A stretch of DNA of 64,000 nucleotides from NCBI GenBank assembly GCA_023421505.1, contig JAEZTJ010000016.1, forward strand, positions 1 to 64,000. The letters are read 5' to 3'. Position numbers and translations under genes: made by a program. How positions within the stretch are numbered: position 1 is the first letter of the stretch; the number at the start of each line of letters is the position of its first letter. Below the pieces are notes generated by a model, which saw only the letters and a program-made list of their open reading frames with translations, made no database searches and was not told where the DNA came from. Shown in pieces: positions 1 to 8,175 of the stretch. Origin of the DNA: Bacillota bacterium. Lineage in GTDB: Bacteria > Bacillota > Clostridia > Lachnospirales > Lachnospiraceae.

Positions 1-163
1 CAAAGGGACTATTCCAGATACCCAGCTTATAATTTAAATCCTTAAATGCCAGACTAAGGCCTGCCATTGGCATATAGCTGAATAAAAATAATAAAAGAAC
101 CGCTGGAATACACATGACAAGATGTGCCCTATGTTTCCACGTATTATGTAAAAAACCTTTCAT
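1..163 (-). CDS. Sugar ABC transporter permease, LplB/YtcP type (5' part only)
   Basis: Only the first 54 codons are in the window; the gene runs off the left edge. Translation from the ATG at 161-163 starts MKGFLHNTWKHRAHL and runs into a hydrophobic helix (about residues 16-33) followed by a segment of the PMAGLSLAFKDLN type. This is the usual N-terminus of the first permease of oligosaccharide ABC importers (MalF superfamily, LplB branch). A GGGGG ribosome site lies just upstream. It sits downstream of the LacI regulator on the same strand and is probably its target. Assignment rests on the N-terminus alone. Confidence 0.7.
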   Translation of the reverse strand, partial: MKGFLHNTWKHRAHLVMCIPAVLLLFLFSYMPMAGLSLAFKDLNYKLGIWNSPF

Positions 164-617
164 CACCTTTCCCCCTTATGTAATTTAAATATTATCTTTA
201 TCCTCCTTTATAAAATTATATCTTATGGAATCGAAAGACTGATTTAATAAGGCCTCCAAATTCCATTAATAAAACCACCAGCTTCCTATTTCAATACACT
301 TAATAAAAGCTAGAAAACGATGAAGTGTAATTACTCGATAGAAGGCGATTTTATATTTACTTATTTTGGTTGTATCTAGGAAAGACACTTTGATGATAGA
401 CTTATCATCCTAATTAGTATCTTGTATCCCTTTTGTCCGCTTTGCTAATTCTACTATTAATTCTTTTTGTAACAGAAAACCATTATGTAAATCATCATGT
501 ACTATATGTATAATACTCCCCAGTATTATTAACATTTTTAATCCGAATTAATTATACCAATTTAATTTAACTTCATTGCCATATGTAAGCTTCATTTCTC
601 CCAATTAATCTATCCTA
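164..617. other. Intergenic stretch between the LacI gene and the truncated permease
   Basis: About 450 AT-rich bases without a convincing gene. A short hairpin (GATGAT/ATCATC, near 392-409) is not followed by a U-run on either strand, so I do not call it a terminator. The promoter of the sugar permease operon is expected here, but I see no clear -35/-10 pair; a TATAAT-like box lies near 555 on the minus strand. Confidence 0.4.
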
Positions 618-1631
618 TTAATTACTATTGATACTTACTGAGTTTCCCTCGATAAGCCGTCCTTCTATAACAATACGTTCAATAATTGATGCTTTGGGAT
701 TTTCAATCATAGTAATAAGCTTTTGGGCAGCATATTTTCCCATAGCACTGGTATCCTGCTGCAAAGTAGTTAATTTTGGATTCAACATTTGTGATAATAA
801 TATTCCATCATAGCCTGCTAAAGATATATCTTCTGGTATACGGAGCCCTTTTTCTTTAATCGCATTAATTCCTCCGATACAAGAAAAATCATCCGGAAAT
901 ATGATACAAGTAGGACGCTTTTTCAGCTCAAGGAGTTCTGTTGTAAGCCTTTTGGTCGTATCCGGATCATGGTAAACACCATTTTTTACGTATTCATCTG
1001 GAACACTAATTCCCAGCTCCCCCAGGGTCTTATAAAAGCTTCCAATCCGATTAAATGTTACCGAGGAATCTGCTCCATGAATGTAAGCAATTCTTCTGTG
1101 TCCCATATTATAGATATAAGTAATTAAGTCTTTCATTCCTTTAGCGTTATCTGATACAATTGCTGTTCTATTATCAAATACATGATCTATAGTAACGACC
1201 GGCAATTCCCCTGCTATAAGCTCTAATACTTCATGATCTGAAAAGTCAATGCAGGCAATCACTACTCCATCAACCCCACGGTATTTACTATGTTCATAGC
1301 AGGACATACTCTTATCTCCCCTATACTTGCTGATAAAAGTTATATCATAACCGTTTTTTTCTGCTTCTACCTTGAAGCTGTCCAACATCTTTGCAAAATA
1401 CTCATGAGTCAAACCACTTTGTGCTTCATCCACAAATAATACACCCAGATTATAAGATCTATTTGTCTTTAAAGCTCTTGCAGAAGAATTCGGAAAGTAA
1501 CCCATTTCCTTAGCAACTCTTCTAATATTCTCCTTGGTAACATCTGCAATATCACTGTAGTTATTTAAAGCTTTACTTACAGTTGCAACTGAAACTCTAC
1601 ACCTAATAGAAATATCTTTAATAGAAACCAA
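618..1631 (-). CDS. LacI/GalR family transcriptional regulator
   Basis: The protein has about 337 residues. The N-terminal helix-turn-helix has the LacI form (VSIKDISIRCRVSVATVSKALN, hinge about residues 45-60), followed by a periplasmic-binding-protein-like effector domain (about 60-330) of the usual length. The start is most likely a TTG at 1629-1631: AAGGAG lies 7 bases upstream, and LacI proteins normally begin V/T-S-I-K-D. A TTG six bases further upstream is only one base from the ribosome site. It is a sugar-responsive regulator, probably of the ABC permease operon downstream; the effector cannot be read from the sequence. A LacI-type palindrome lies about 125 bases upstream, suggesting autoregulation. 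Confidence 0.9.
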   Translation of the reverse strand: MVSIKDISIRCRVSVATVSKALNNYSDIADVTKENIRRVAKEMGYFPNSSARALKTNRSYNLGVLFVDEAQSGLTHEYFAKMLDSFKVEAEKNGYDITFISKYRGDKSMSCYEHSKYRGVDGVVIACIDFSDHEVLELIAGELPVVTIDHVFDNRTAIVSDNAKGMKDLITYIYNMGHRRIAYIHGADSSVTFNRIGSFYKTLGELGISVPDEYVKNGVYHDPDTTKRLTTELLELKKRPTCIIFPDDFSCIGGINAIKEKGLRIPEDISLAGYDGILLSQMLNPKLTTLQQDTSAMGKYAAQKLITMIENPKASIIERIVIEGRLIEGNSVSINSN

Positions 1632-1756
1632 TTTCAAACTCCTTGTTTGTACAAATATTTTTTAAGTAAAATTTTATATTTGTTAATTAAATTTTTTTAA
1701 ATAGTTTTAAAGGAGGAAGCAAATAATTTTGTTATTAATAATAATATACATATATT

Positions 1757-1778
1757 GGTCGTAAACGTTTTCGATTTT
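1757..1778. promoter_or_regulatory. LacI-type operator candidate
   Basis: The sequence GTCGTAAACGTTTTCGAT contains the CG-centred AAACGTTT palindrome typical of LacI/GalR operators and cre sites. It lies upstream of the lacI-like gene in a 490-base AT-rich stretch (1632-2128) where I see no gene. It could serve autoregulation or catabolite repression by CcpA; the sequence alone does not decide. Confidence 0.5.
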
Positions 1779-2128
1779 TCAAAAATACTACCATATTACT
1801 TGCATATATTGGAACTTTATGGATAATATTATCATATTACTTAAAAATAGTCAAACTATTATTGTGAAAATGTCCCATATTTTTTCATTAATTTCTTTTT
1901 GAGTATAATATGAAACTATTTATTTACATCTTCAAAAAGTTAATCAAAATTTGTATGTTTAGCAACTCTATATTTACTTAATTATTTAAGTAAAATAATT
2001 GCATGAAACGATTAACGTGAATTTTGATAAAGTTAACATCATTGATTTAGAAATACTATCATCAAAAATAATTTAAGGATAATGTTTATAAAGCTTACAG
2101 AATATCTCAGTTTTACAATTCTCTACAC

Positions 2129-2171
2129 AAAAAAAGCCTCAATACCTGAAGCTGAAAAGGTACGTTGAGGC
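2129..2171 (-). terminator. Intrinsic terminator of the nitrogenase-like operon
   Basis: Read on the minus strand, the stem GCCTCAA/TTGAGGC (2136-2142 with 2165-2171) is extended by TACCT/AGGTA and followed by seven U residues. It lies about 65 bases after the yezD stop codon and marks the probable 3' end of the long minus-strand operon that starts at nifH. Confidence 0.8.
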
Positions 2172-2236
2172 CAATCACATAATCTAAACTCGTGTTGCTA
2201 TCTTATACTATAATAATATAGAATATACACTATTCA

Positions 2237-2401
2237 TTATTTCAGTCTTATTTTCTCATTTCTCTCTATCTGCAATATTTTACCATCCTGAATAATAACA
2301 GTCACTGAACCATATTGGATCGTTTCTAACAATTCTATAACTTTTTTTATATCATGTTCCTGAATAATATTCTTATGTATCAATTGATTATTCTTATCCA
2401 A
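2237..2401 (-). CDS. yezD: YezD family small protein (DUF2292)
   Basis: This is a 54-residue protein read from a TTG at 2399-2401. AGGGGG lies 7 bases upstream, which decides the start; a nearby ATG in another frame stops after four codons. The C-terminal half (IQYGSVTVIIQDGKI followed by LQIERNEKIRLK) matches the hallmark of the YezD/DUF2292 family: a YGSV strand, a QDG turn and a QIERxEKIR end. The biochemical function is unknown. From memory, the family often sits beside sulfur assimilation genes in Firmicutes, and that fits here: it is the last gene before the operon terminator. It is 280 bases downstream of the aminotransferase, with a decayed fragment between them. Confidence 0.8.
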   Translation of the reverse strand: MDKNNQLIHKNIIQEHDIKKVIELLETIQYGSVTVIIQDGKILQIERNEKIRLK

Positions 2402-2553
2402 TATACATCCCCCTATTCATACATTTCTTATATGATTAATATGTATTATACGAATAAAGTACACTAAAATTTTCTAATTGTCAACTATAATTTATCATAA
2501 AATTCCAATTATCAGTACACTTTAATATAGCAGCAGATTACCCAAGCCGTTGC

Positions 2554-2685
2554 TTAATGAGTAGGTGAATACGTCATCATCATAGGTAGGCGTTTCAAGT
2601 CCTGCTCAAGCTCTTTCATAAATTCATCTGCAAAAACCTTACCGATTGAGATTGAGGCCTCTGCTGCAATCAAACCATAGCTTAC
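2554..2685 (-). pseudogene. Truncated gene remnant (C-terminal fragment, family not recognised)
   Basis: A 43-codon open stretch begins inside the end of the aminotransferase gene and ends at 2554. It has no ribosome site or ATG. Its peptide (YGLIAAEASISIGKVFADEF, then MKELEQDLKRLPMMMTYSPTH) has the regular helical look of a real protein C-terminus. It lies between the aminotransferase and yezD and looks like what remains of a gene whose 5' part was lost. I could not name the family. It could also be chance coding-like sequence. Confidence 0.4.
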
Positions 2686-3791
2686 TTATATTGTTTTAGA
2701 ATTTCCTTTAATAAATGAAGCACCAATTCATTCTCATCATTGGTACCTATTGTAATCCTCACCCAGGTAGGCAAACCGAATTCTTTGCCGGCTCTTATCA
2801 TAACGCCTCTTTTTAAAAATTCAGCTGCGACCAGTTCACTGTCCACTCCGGTGTTAAACAGAATAAAATTACAATTCGACTTTATATATTTAAGCTGAAG
2901 CTCTTCCAGGGTTTTATAATATAATTCCAGCCCTTTCTTATTATTATCAAGGACTTCTTGCTTAAATTCCTGGTCCTTTAGTGCTGCAGCGGCTGCTGCC
3001 TGAGCCAGTGCGTTGGTATTAATCGGGATACGGACCTTATTCATATAAGCTACTATCTCCTTTGAGGCTATCCCATAACCGATCCGAAAGGCTGCCAGAC
3101 CATATGCCTTCGAAAAGGTTCTAAGTACGACTACATTATCATACTCCCGAAGGATAGTAACTGAATCCGGATACTCCTCATCGGTTACAAAATCAGCATA
3201 AGCTTCATCTAAAACCAGAAGAATATCGGGTCTCAGCTCTTTTAGAAAATCTCTGAGTTCCTGCTCCGTTATGATGGTTCCCGTCGGATTATTGGGATTA
3301 CACAGCCAGATAATCTTAGTCCTGTCAGTGATATTTTGCTTAACCAGCTCTAAATCAACTTTATAATCCTTTAACGGAAGACTGACAAGCCTTGCCCCCA
3401 TCAGCCAGGTAACATTTTTATACCAGCCAAAGGAGGGTTCCATGATGATAGCTTCATCCGCTTGCTCTAAAAAGGTCTGAGCAAGGATTGAAATGAGTTC
3501 AAAGGACCCGTTTCCAAAGATGAATTGCTCCTGATCAACCTGATGTAGTTGCGACAGCCTCTCTCTCAGTACTGTACAGTTCATGTCAGGATAATAAGAT
3601 AGTTCCTGAAGGGATTTCTCGATTGCCAGTTTTACCTTGGGTGAATAGCCATTTGTGTTTTCATTTCCTGCAAGCTTTATCACCTTATCGATTCCTAATT
3701 CGCGTTTGACTGATTTCATTGTTCTGGCCGCCACATAATTCTTTATTTGCTCTAGTGCTTTTCCCGGTGCCGGATTCTTACTTTGCTCCAT
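2682..3791 (-). CDS. Class I/II PLP-dependent aminotransferase, HisC-like
   Basis: The 369-residue protein has the fold-type I aminotransferase layout: the CNPNNPTG loop (about residue 163), the DEAYADF aspartate motif, and the PLP lysine in RTFSKAYGLAAFRIGYG (about residue 228). By sequence it is nearest to histidinol-phosphate aminotransferase, but there are no histidine genes nearby. It is the penultimate intact gene of the nitrogenase-like operon and follows an iron-type alcohol dehydrogenase by 50 bases, so a role in turning over a sulfur amino acid, for example an amino acid to 2-keto acid step, is a plausible inference. The AGGAGG site is 13 bases from the ATG, rather far. Substrate unknown. 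Confidence 0.8.
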   Translation of the reverse strand: MEQSKNPAPGKALEQIKNYVAARTMKSVKRELGIDKVIKLAGNENTNGYSPKVKLAIEKSLQELSYYPDMNCTVLRERLSQLHQVDQEQFIFGNGSFELISILAQTFLEQADEAIIMEPSFGWYKNVTWLMGARLVSLPLKDYKVDLELVKQNITDRTKIIWLCNPNNPTGTIITEQELRDFLKELRPDILLVLDEAYADFVTDEEYPDSVTILREYDNVVVLRTFSKAYGLAAFRIGYGIASKEIVAYMNKVRIPINTNALAQAAAAAALKDQEFKQEVLDNNKKGLELYYKTLEELQLKYIKSNCNFILFNTGVDSELVAAEFLKRGVMIRAGKEFGLPTWVRITIGTNDENELVLHLLKEILKQYK

Positions 3792-3840
3792 GCTTAATTT
3801 GATACCTCCTGATACCTTCTTGATAGGAATTCATATTCAG

Positions 3841-4935
3841 TTATCTGTCTAGAACCTTTTTTACGAAAGCATCCGTACTTATAATTGTAGCTTCAATTTC
3901 TGCTGCCGATTTACCAAAACCTAATTGCGTAAAGCCTGCAAATTCCTTTAAGATACTGGTTGAAATTGTATGTATATCTTCGGCAATTGGTTCCCTGATA
4001 CCGATATCCTCTAAAGTAAAAGCCATATCATAACGCTTAAAAGCTTTGATCGTATCGATTATATATGCTTCCGGTTTCTTTTCCAGCGTCAGCTGAATTA
4101 ACAAACCAAAGGCTACCTTTTCGCCATGCAGGCGATGACGTGTATTGGGTAATCTCGTTGATGCATTATAAAATGGATGAGCAAACCCGCCAAAAAATTT
4201 CCCGTCTGTAAAGCTTCCGACAAAGCCTGCCAGGTAAATAATTGCGTCTATGGTATCGATAACCGCTTTCGTGATGTTATTATTCTGCCCCTCCTCAACT
4301 GCCCTCTCTCCCTGCTTCGCTAGTAGATCAAAGGCCAGCTTAGCTCCATTTAAGGATAGCTGTAAGGTAATGCTATCCTCTGCTATCGCAAGATTTGGTG
4401 CTGTCTCATACCATTTGGCAAGTGTATCGACAATGCCAGCCCTCATATACCTGGCCGGTGCAGTGGCAATTATTCTGCTGTCTGCAAGGACTAGCCTTGG
4501 CGTTAATTCATTCAGGAATACCCTGTCAAAACTGCCATCCTCCTTATATAGAATGGAACAAGCAGCCCAGGCTGCACACGTTGCTGCGATAGTGGGTATC
4601 GCGATGACAGGAAGCTTTGTTCTGGTTCCGACGGTCTTGGCTGTATCATTTACCCTTCCTCCGCCAATCCCGATAATCAGCTCCACACCAAGTTCAAAAG
4701 CTTTATAAACATATACATCTATGGCTTCCAGTGTCGGATAGCCGCTAAATTCTGCTATTTCATATTCAATATCAGCATCCGATAGGCTTTGATAAAATTC
4801 TTCGCCCACTATCTTAAGTGAAGTCTTGCTCCCGATGATCAATGCCTTTGAACCATATTTCTTTATATAATTTCCTGCTTCACGGATGATATCAGGTTTA
4901 TTTACATATTCTGCCGGTGTCTTGATCGTAAGCAT
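3841..4935 (-). CDS. Iron-containing alcohol dehydrogenase, GldA/HcxA-like
   Basis: This 364-residue protein has the glycerol-dehydrogenase-type fold. It shows the NAD-binding GIGGGRVNDTAK glycine loop (about residue 93), an aspartate in GIVDTLAKWYE and two histidines in GGFAHPF and RHRLHGEKVAFG that should bind the metal. E. coli HcxA (YbdH), a 2-oxo-acid/hydroxy-acid dehydrogenase of this family, is encoded next to the methionine aminotransferase YbdL. Here too the gene is followed directly by an aminotransferase, so reduction of a 2-keto acid such as a methionine-derived one is a reasonable hypothesis. Glycerol dehydrogenase activity cannot be excluded. It lies in the nitrogenase-like/organosulfur operon. 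Confidence 0.8.
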   Translation of the reverse strand: MLTIKTPAEYVNKPDIIREAGNYIKKYGSKALIIGSKTSLKIVGEEFYQSLSDADIEYEIAEFSGYPTLEAIDVYVYKAFELGVELIIGIGGGRVNDTAKTVGTRTKLPVIAIPTIAATCAAWAACSILYKEDGSFDRVFLNELTPRLVLADSRIIATAPARYMRAGIVDTLAKWYETAPNLAIAEDSITLQLSLNGAKLAFDLLAKQGERAVEEGQNNNITKAVIDTIDAIIYLAGFVGSFTDGKFFGGFAHPFYNASTRLPNTRHRLHGEKVAFGLLIQLTLEKKPEAYIIDTIKAFKRYDMAFTLEDIGIREPIAEDIHTISTSILKEFAGFTQLGFGKSAAEIEATIISTDAFVKKVLDR

Positions 4936-4973
4936 CAGACCATCCCCCTCCCTATCTGCTGAGATTTCATTTA

Positions 4974-5747
4974 CTAAATCGTGAAATCTACGTATCTGGT
5001 TTTTAACTCTTCCGCTTCCTGACCGATTTTCATTACTTTTTTCAGAATATATTTTTCAAAATAATTGGTGTCATTGTCCTTTACGCGTGGTCTTGGTAAG
5101 GTTATTCGTAAATCCAGGGTAATTCTTTTTTCGTCCATAAGAATTACTCTGTTAGCCAGTTTTACAGCTTCACTGACATCATGTGTAACCAATATGCCTG
5201 TAAAGCACTGCTCCTCCCATAGCTTCTCTATTAATTCCTGCATCTCTATTCTTGTTAATGCATCAAGCGCTCCAAGCGGTTCATCCAAAAGAAGCACTTT
5301 TGGCTTACCTGCAAGTGCTCTTGCGAGTGAAACTCTCTGCTTTTGGCCACCGGATAAGACACCCGGCCATTCACCTTTTTTATTAATCAGCCCAACCCGT
5401 TCCAGGGATAGTGCGGCTATTGCTTCATTTTTATCCGGCGTACCGATAACTACATTTGCTAATACAGATTTCCAAGGAAGCAGTCTCGCTTCCTGAAACA
5501 GAAATCTCACATTACTGTTTACTCCGTTTATCTCATTACCATTAAGCTTTATGCTTCCTTCTGTCGGAAAGTCAAGACCGGCAATCATTCGAAGCAGGGT
5601 ACTTTTACCGCAGCCGCTGTGACCTACGATAGCGACAAAATCACCGGAGCTGATCTTAAGATTGATATCTTCTAGAACCTTCAATGCACCAAAGTCCTTC
5701 GTTAGATTTTTAATTTCTATTCCGTAACCATTTATGTCTTCGTTCAT
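4974..5747 (-). CDS. ssuB: ABC transporter ATPase, SsuB/TauB type
   Basis: A 257-residue ATPase with Walker A GHSGCGKST (about residues 43-51), Q-loop LFQEARLLPW, signature LSGGQKQRVSLARAL, Walker B VLLLDEPLGALD and the switch histidine in ILVTHDVSEA. The QEARLLPW form of the Q-loop region is typical of the nitrate/sulfonate/taurine subfamily. It powers the permease encoded 21 bases upstream and the lipoprotein encoded before that. The likely substrates are sulfonates or other small organosulfur compounds, inferred from the operon. Confidence 0.88.
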   Translation of the reverse strand: MNEDINGYGIEIKNLTKDFGALKVLEDINLKISSGDFVAIVGHSGCGKSTLLRMIAGLDFPTEGSIKLNGNEINGVNSNVRFLFQEARLLPWKSVLANVVIGTPDKNEAIAALSLERVGLINKKGEWPGVLSGGQKQRVSLARALAGKPKVLLLDEPLGALDALTRIEMQELIEKLWEEQCFTGILVTHDVSEAVKLANRVILMDEKRITLDLRITLPRPRVKDNDTNYFEKYILKKVMKIGQEAEELKTRYVDFTI

Positions 5748-5768
5748 ATGAAACCCCCATGAGCAATT

Positions 5769-6542
5769 CTATACAGTACGCCATTTTAAAAGTCTTTTTT
5801 CAAGAGCTGATGCAATAACATCCGATAATTTACCAAGTAATGCATAGATAATAATACTTAGCACTACCTTATCCATCTGCATTAATTCTCTGGCCGTCAT
5901 CGCCATATAACCAATTCCGGCATCTGCAGCTATCGTTTCTGCAGCTATCAGGATCAGCCACATTGTTCCAAGGGATAAACGTACCCCTACCAGAACAGAA
6001 GCCAGTGCACCGGGCAGAATGATGTTACTGAATAAGGAAAAACCCTTCAGCCCATATACTTTACCCATTTCGATTAAACCTTTATCCAGTGCTTTAATAC
6101 CATGGTAAGTATTAATATATAACGGGAAAAATACGCCAAAGGCCACCATGATGACCTTAACCCTCTCCCCGATACCAAACCAGACAATCATCAGAGAAAT
6201 AAGTGCCAAAACAGGAATGTTTCTCAGCATCTGAATGGTTGTATTTAAAGTAATGTCTGCTATTCGCCAGATTCCATTCATCAGTCCGAGGAAAAAGCCA
6301 ATACTGCCACCGATGATAAACCCAATGACGGCCCGCTTTGCACTGACTGTAGTATACTCAAGCAGCTGACCATTTTTAATCATTGCTGTGGCACGGTCGA
6401 GTACTTTCACCGGAGAGGGGAATATCGTTTTGGAAATTCCCGAAGTAGTTACAATATACCAGACTAAGATCAAAAGGAAAGGGAATAACCAGGGCAGCAG
6501 AGCTTCATATAATTTTCTTTCTTCTTTTTGCTTATGTTTCAT
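5769..6542 (-). CDS. ssuC: ABC transporter permease, SsuC/TauC type
   Basis: A 257-residue inner-membrane permease of the BPD_transp_1 family with about six predicted helices. The cytoplasmic EAA-type loop that contacts the ATPase is visible around IEMGKVYGLKGFSLFSNIILP. Length and layout match sulfonate/nitrate permeases. It lies between its binding-protein gene (upstream) and its ATPase gene (21 bases downstream). The 138 bases before the start are filled by a copy of the dispersed intergenic repeat, whose GGGG serves as ribosome site. Confidence 0.88.
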   Translation of the reverse strand: MKHKQKEERKLYEALLPWLFPFLLILVWYIVTTSGISKTIFPSPVKVLDRATAMIKNGQLLEYTTVSAKRAVIGFIIGGSIGFFLGLMNGIWRIADITLNTTIQMLRNIPVLALISLMIVWFGIGERVKVIMVAFGVFFPLYINTYHGIKALDKGLIEMGKVYGLKGFSLFSNIILPGALASVLVGVRLSLGTMWLILIAAETIAADAGIGYMAMTARELMQMDKVVLSIIIYALLGKLSDVIASALEKRLLKWRTV

Positions 6543-6680
6543 CTTTTACCCCATTCCTGCGCTGCTTTTTGCGCATCCCAAGTTTGTGTGTGCAGCGCAG
6601 ACACAAACTTGCCGAGTGAAAGATTTGAAAAATCTTTCACTCTTACCTCCTGTTACTGCCCTGCGGCATAATGATTTCAA

Positions 6681-7766
6681 TTATTGCAACAATGCTTCAA
6701 GAGCCTTATTATAATCCTCCGTTAATGAGGCATCATAGAAGGTGCTTACATCCACTTTGTTTTCCAACAGTCCGATTTCAAAGAAGGTATCTGCCACCTT
6801 CTGCTCTGACTTTATAATATCCTCCGATATTGTCTTAACATGCGTTTCTCTCTGCTTATATCCCTTTGTTAAAATCTCCAGGTTCTCTTCATAGGTTAAT
6901 CCTGTCGGATCTGCGGAGATTTCAGCCCAGGTTTCAAGATGATTCTTCTGCCATTCATTCGCAAGCTCTAACCTTGCCAGATAATCAGCAATTGCCGCTC
7001 TTAACTTTTCATCCTTCAAAGCACTTACAGAGGCCTCATAAGGGAAATTACCGGACAGGATATCTTCTGCGGATGCCAGTGTGGCTGCTCCGTTATTCTT
7101 CGCTGCATTGATGGAATTTCCATAGCTTGCAAAGGCATCCAGTTCACCGCCGAGCAGTGCCGTAACACCATCTGCAGTTGTTATCTCAACGGAATTGATA
7201 TCCTTCCAGGTTAATCCTGCATCCTTTAGCAATTGATAAAGGAAATACTGCGCTGTAGTTGATTTGATATAGCCGACCTTCCTGCCTTTTAAATCTGCGA
7301 CGCTTTTTATCTCTGATTTTGGCGGGATAATCAATTCCTGATTCTGCGTATTACTGTTATTAATCATAACTATTTTAAAATTACCGCCATTTTCTGCCAG
7401 AGATGCATAAATAGGTGGAATCTCGCTGCTTCCGGTCAAATCTATCTGATCTGCAGCCATTGCTTCCAGACAAAGATTTCCGCCTTGAAAGGTTGTATAA
7501 TCGACCTTGTAGGGGGTATCCTCAAGACCTGCTGCTTTTAATAATTCCTTTTGCGTCTCCCATCCTGTGGAACCAAATCTAAGTGTAATGCTGCTTAAAT
7601 CAATTTGGGTATCCTTGCTGCTACCGGTAGCTGCCCCTGTTACCTCACTTCCCGCATCCTCTGTTTTTAAAGTATCTTTTGTAGCATTATCTTTACCCGA
7701 GCATCCGCTCAGAATAATTGCAAGCGCAAATATAACAGCAGCTACTTTACTTAATTTCATTTTCAT
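6681..7766 (-). CDS. ssuA: ABC transporter substrate-binding lipoprotein, SsuA/NMT1 type
   Basis: I set the start at the ATG at 7764-7766 because AAGGAG lies just upstream; this gives about 361 residues. A signal peptide ends in the lipobox ILSGC, so the protein is anchored outside the membrane. The body follows the usual SsuA order: an N-terminal lobe, then SVADLKGRKVGYIKSTTAQY at the hinge, then the second lobe. It should capture the organosulfur substrate for the SsuC/SsuB pair downstream. Its position directly after NifB and the NifX-like gene suggests that this compound, or a product of it, is handled by the nitrogenase-like enzyme. That link is inference. Confidence 0.85.
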   Translation of the reverse strand: MKMKLSKVAAVIFALAIILSGCSGKDNATKDTLKTEDAGSEVTGAATGSSKDTQIDLSSITLRFGSTGWETQKELLKAAGLEDTPYKVDYTTFQGGNLCLEAMAADQIDLTGSSEIPPIYASLAENGGNFKIVMINNSNTQNQELIIPPKSEIKSVADLKGRKVGYIKSTTAQYFLYQLLKDAGLTWKDINSVEITTADGVTALLGGELDAFASYGNSINAAKNNGAATLASAEDILSGNFPYEASVSALKDEKLRAAIADYLARLELANEWQKNHLETWAEISADPTGLTYEENLEILTKGYKQRETHVKTISEDIIKSEQKVADTFFEIGLLENKVDVSTFYDASLTEDYNKALEALLQ

Positions 7767-7813
7767 CCTGTTATCTCCTTTTAACCTCCGGTTGAGGCAT
7801 ACCTTAAACAATT

Positions 7814-8164
7814 TTATGAAACTCCCCGGCTATCTGAATTGTAGTGAATTAATTTTCTTACCGCCTCGTCAATATAATGGGATACAGCAAAGGCACTGAC
7901 TCCCTTTCTGTTAAGCGCATATTCTGCGCCCGGTCCGATTTGACTGACAAGAACATACTTGCAATCAGATAGCAGCTCCACTGTCCTTTTCAGACCGTCA
8001 TCATTGTGGGTTCCTCCCTGACAGGCAATCTCTGTCTCCCTTGTTTCTGTAAAGAAGAATTCTCGCTTATCATTTACTTCTACTATATAAAATTTATCTG
8101 CTCTTCCAAAATGCTGATTAACAACCTTGCCGTCTGTACTGGCAATCGCAATTTTATAAGACAT
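7814..8164 (-). CDS. NifX/NafY-family iron-cofactor binding protein
   Basis: A 116-residue single-domain protein of the dinitrogenase iron-molybdenum cofactor (Nitro_FeMo-Co) family. It opens KIAIASTDGKVVNQHFGRADKF, with the conserved NQHFGRA segment, and has the LVSQIGPGA strand-turn. Relatives bind or carry NifB-co or finished cofactor. In many clostridia this domain is fused to the C-terminus of NifB; here it is a separate gene 12 bases after nifB. The likely role is handing the NifB-made iron-sulfur cofactor to the NifD/NifK-like protein. The ribosome site GGAGGGG is strong. Confidence 0.85.
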   Translation of the reverse strand: MSYKIAIASTDGKVVNQHFGRADKFYIVEVNDKREFFFTETRETEIACQGGTHNDDGLKRTVELLSDCKYVLVSQIGPGAEYALNRKGVSAFAVSHYIDEAVRKLIHYNSDSRGVS

Positions 8165-8175
8165 AATACCCCTCC

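Noticed and set aside
4250..4708. Open frame opposite the GldA/HcxA-like gene
   Set aside because: Antisense to a well-supported gene, with no ribosome site and no recognisable domain; an overlap artefact.
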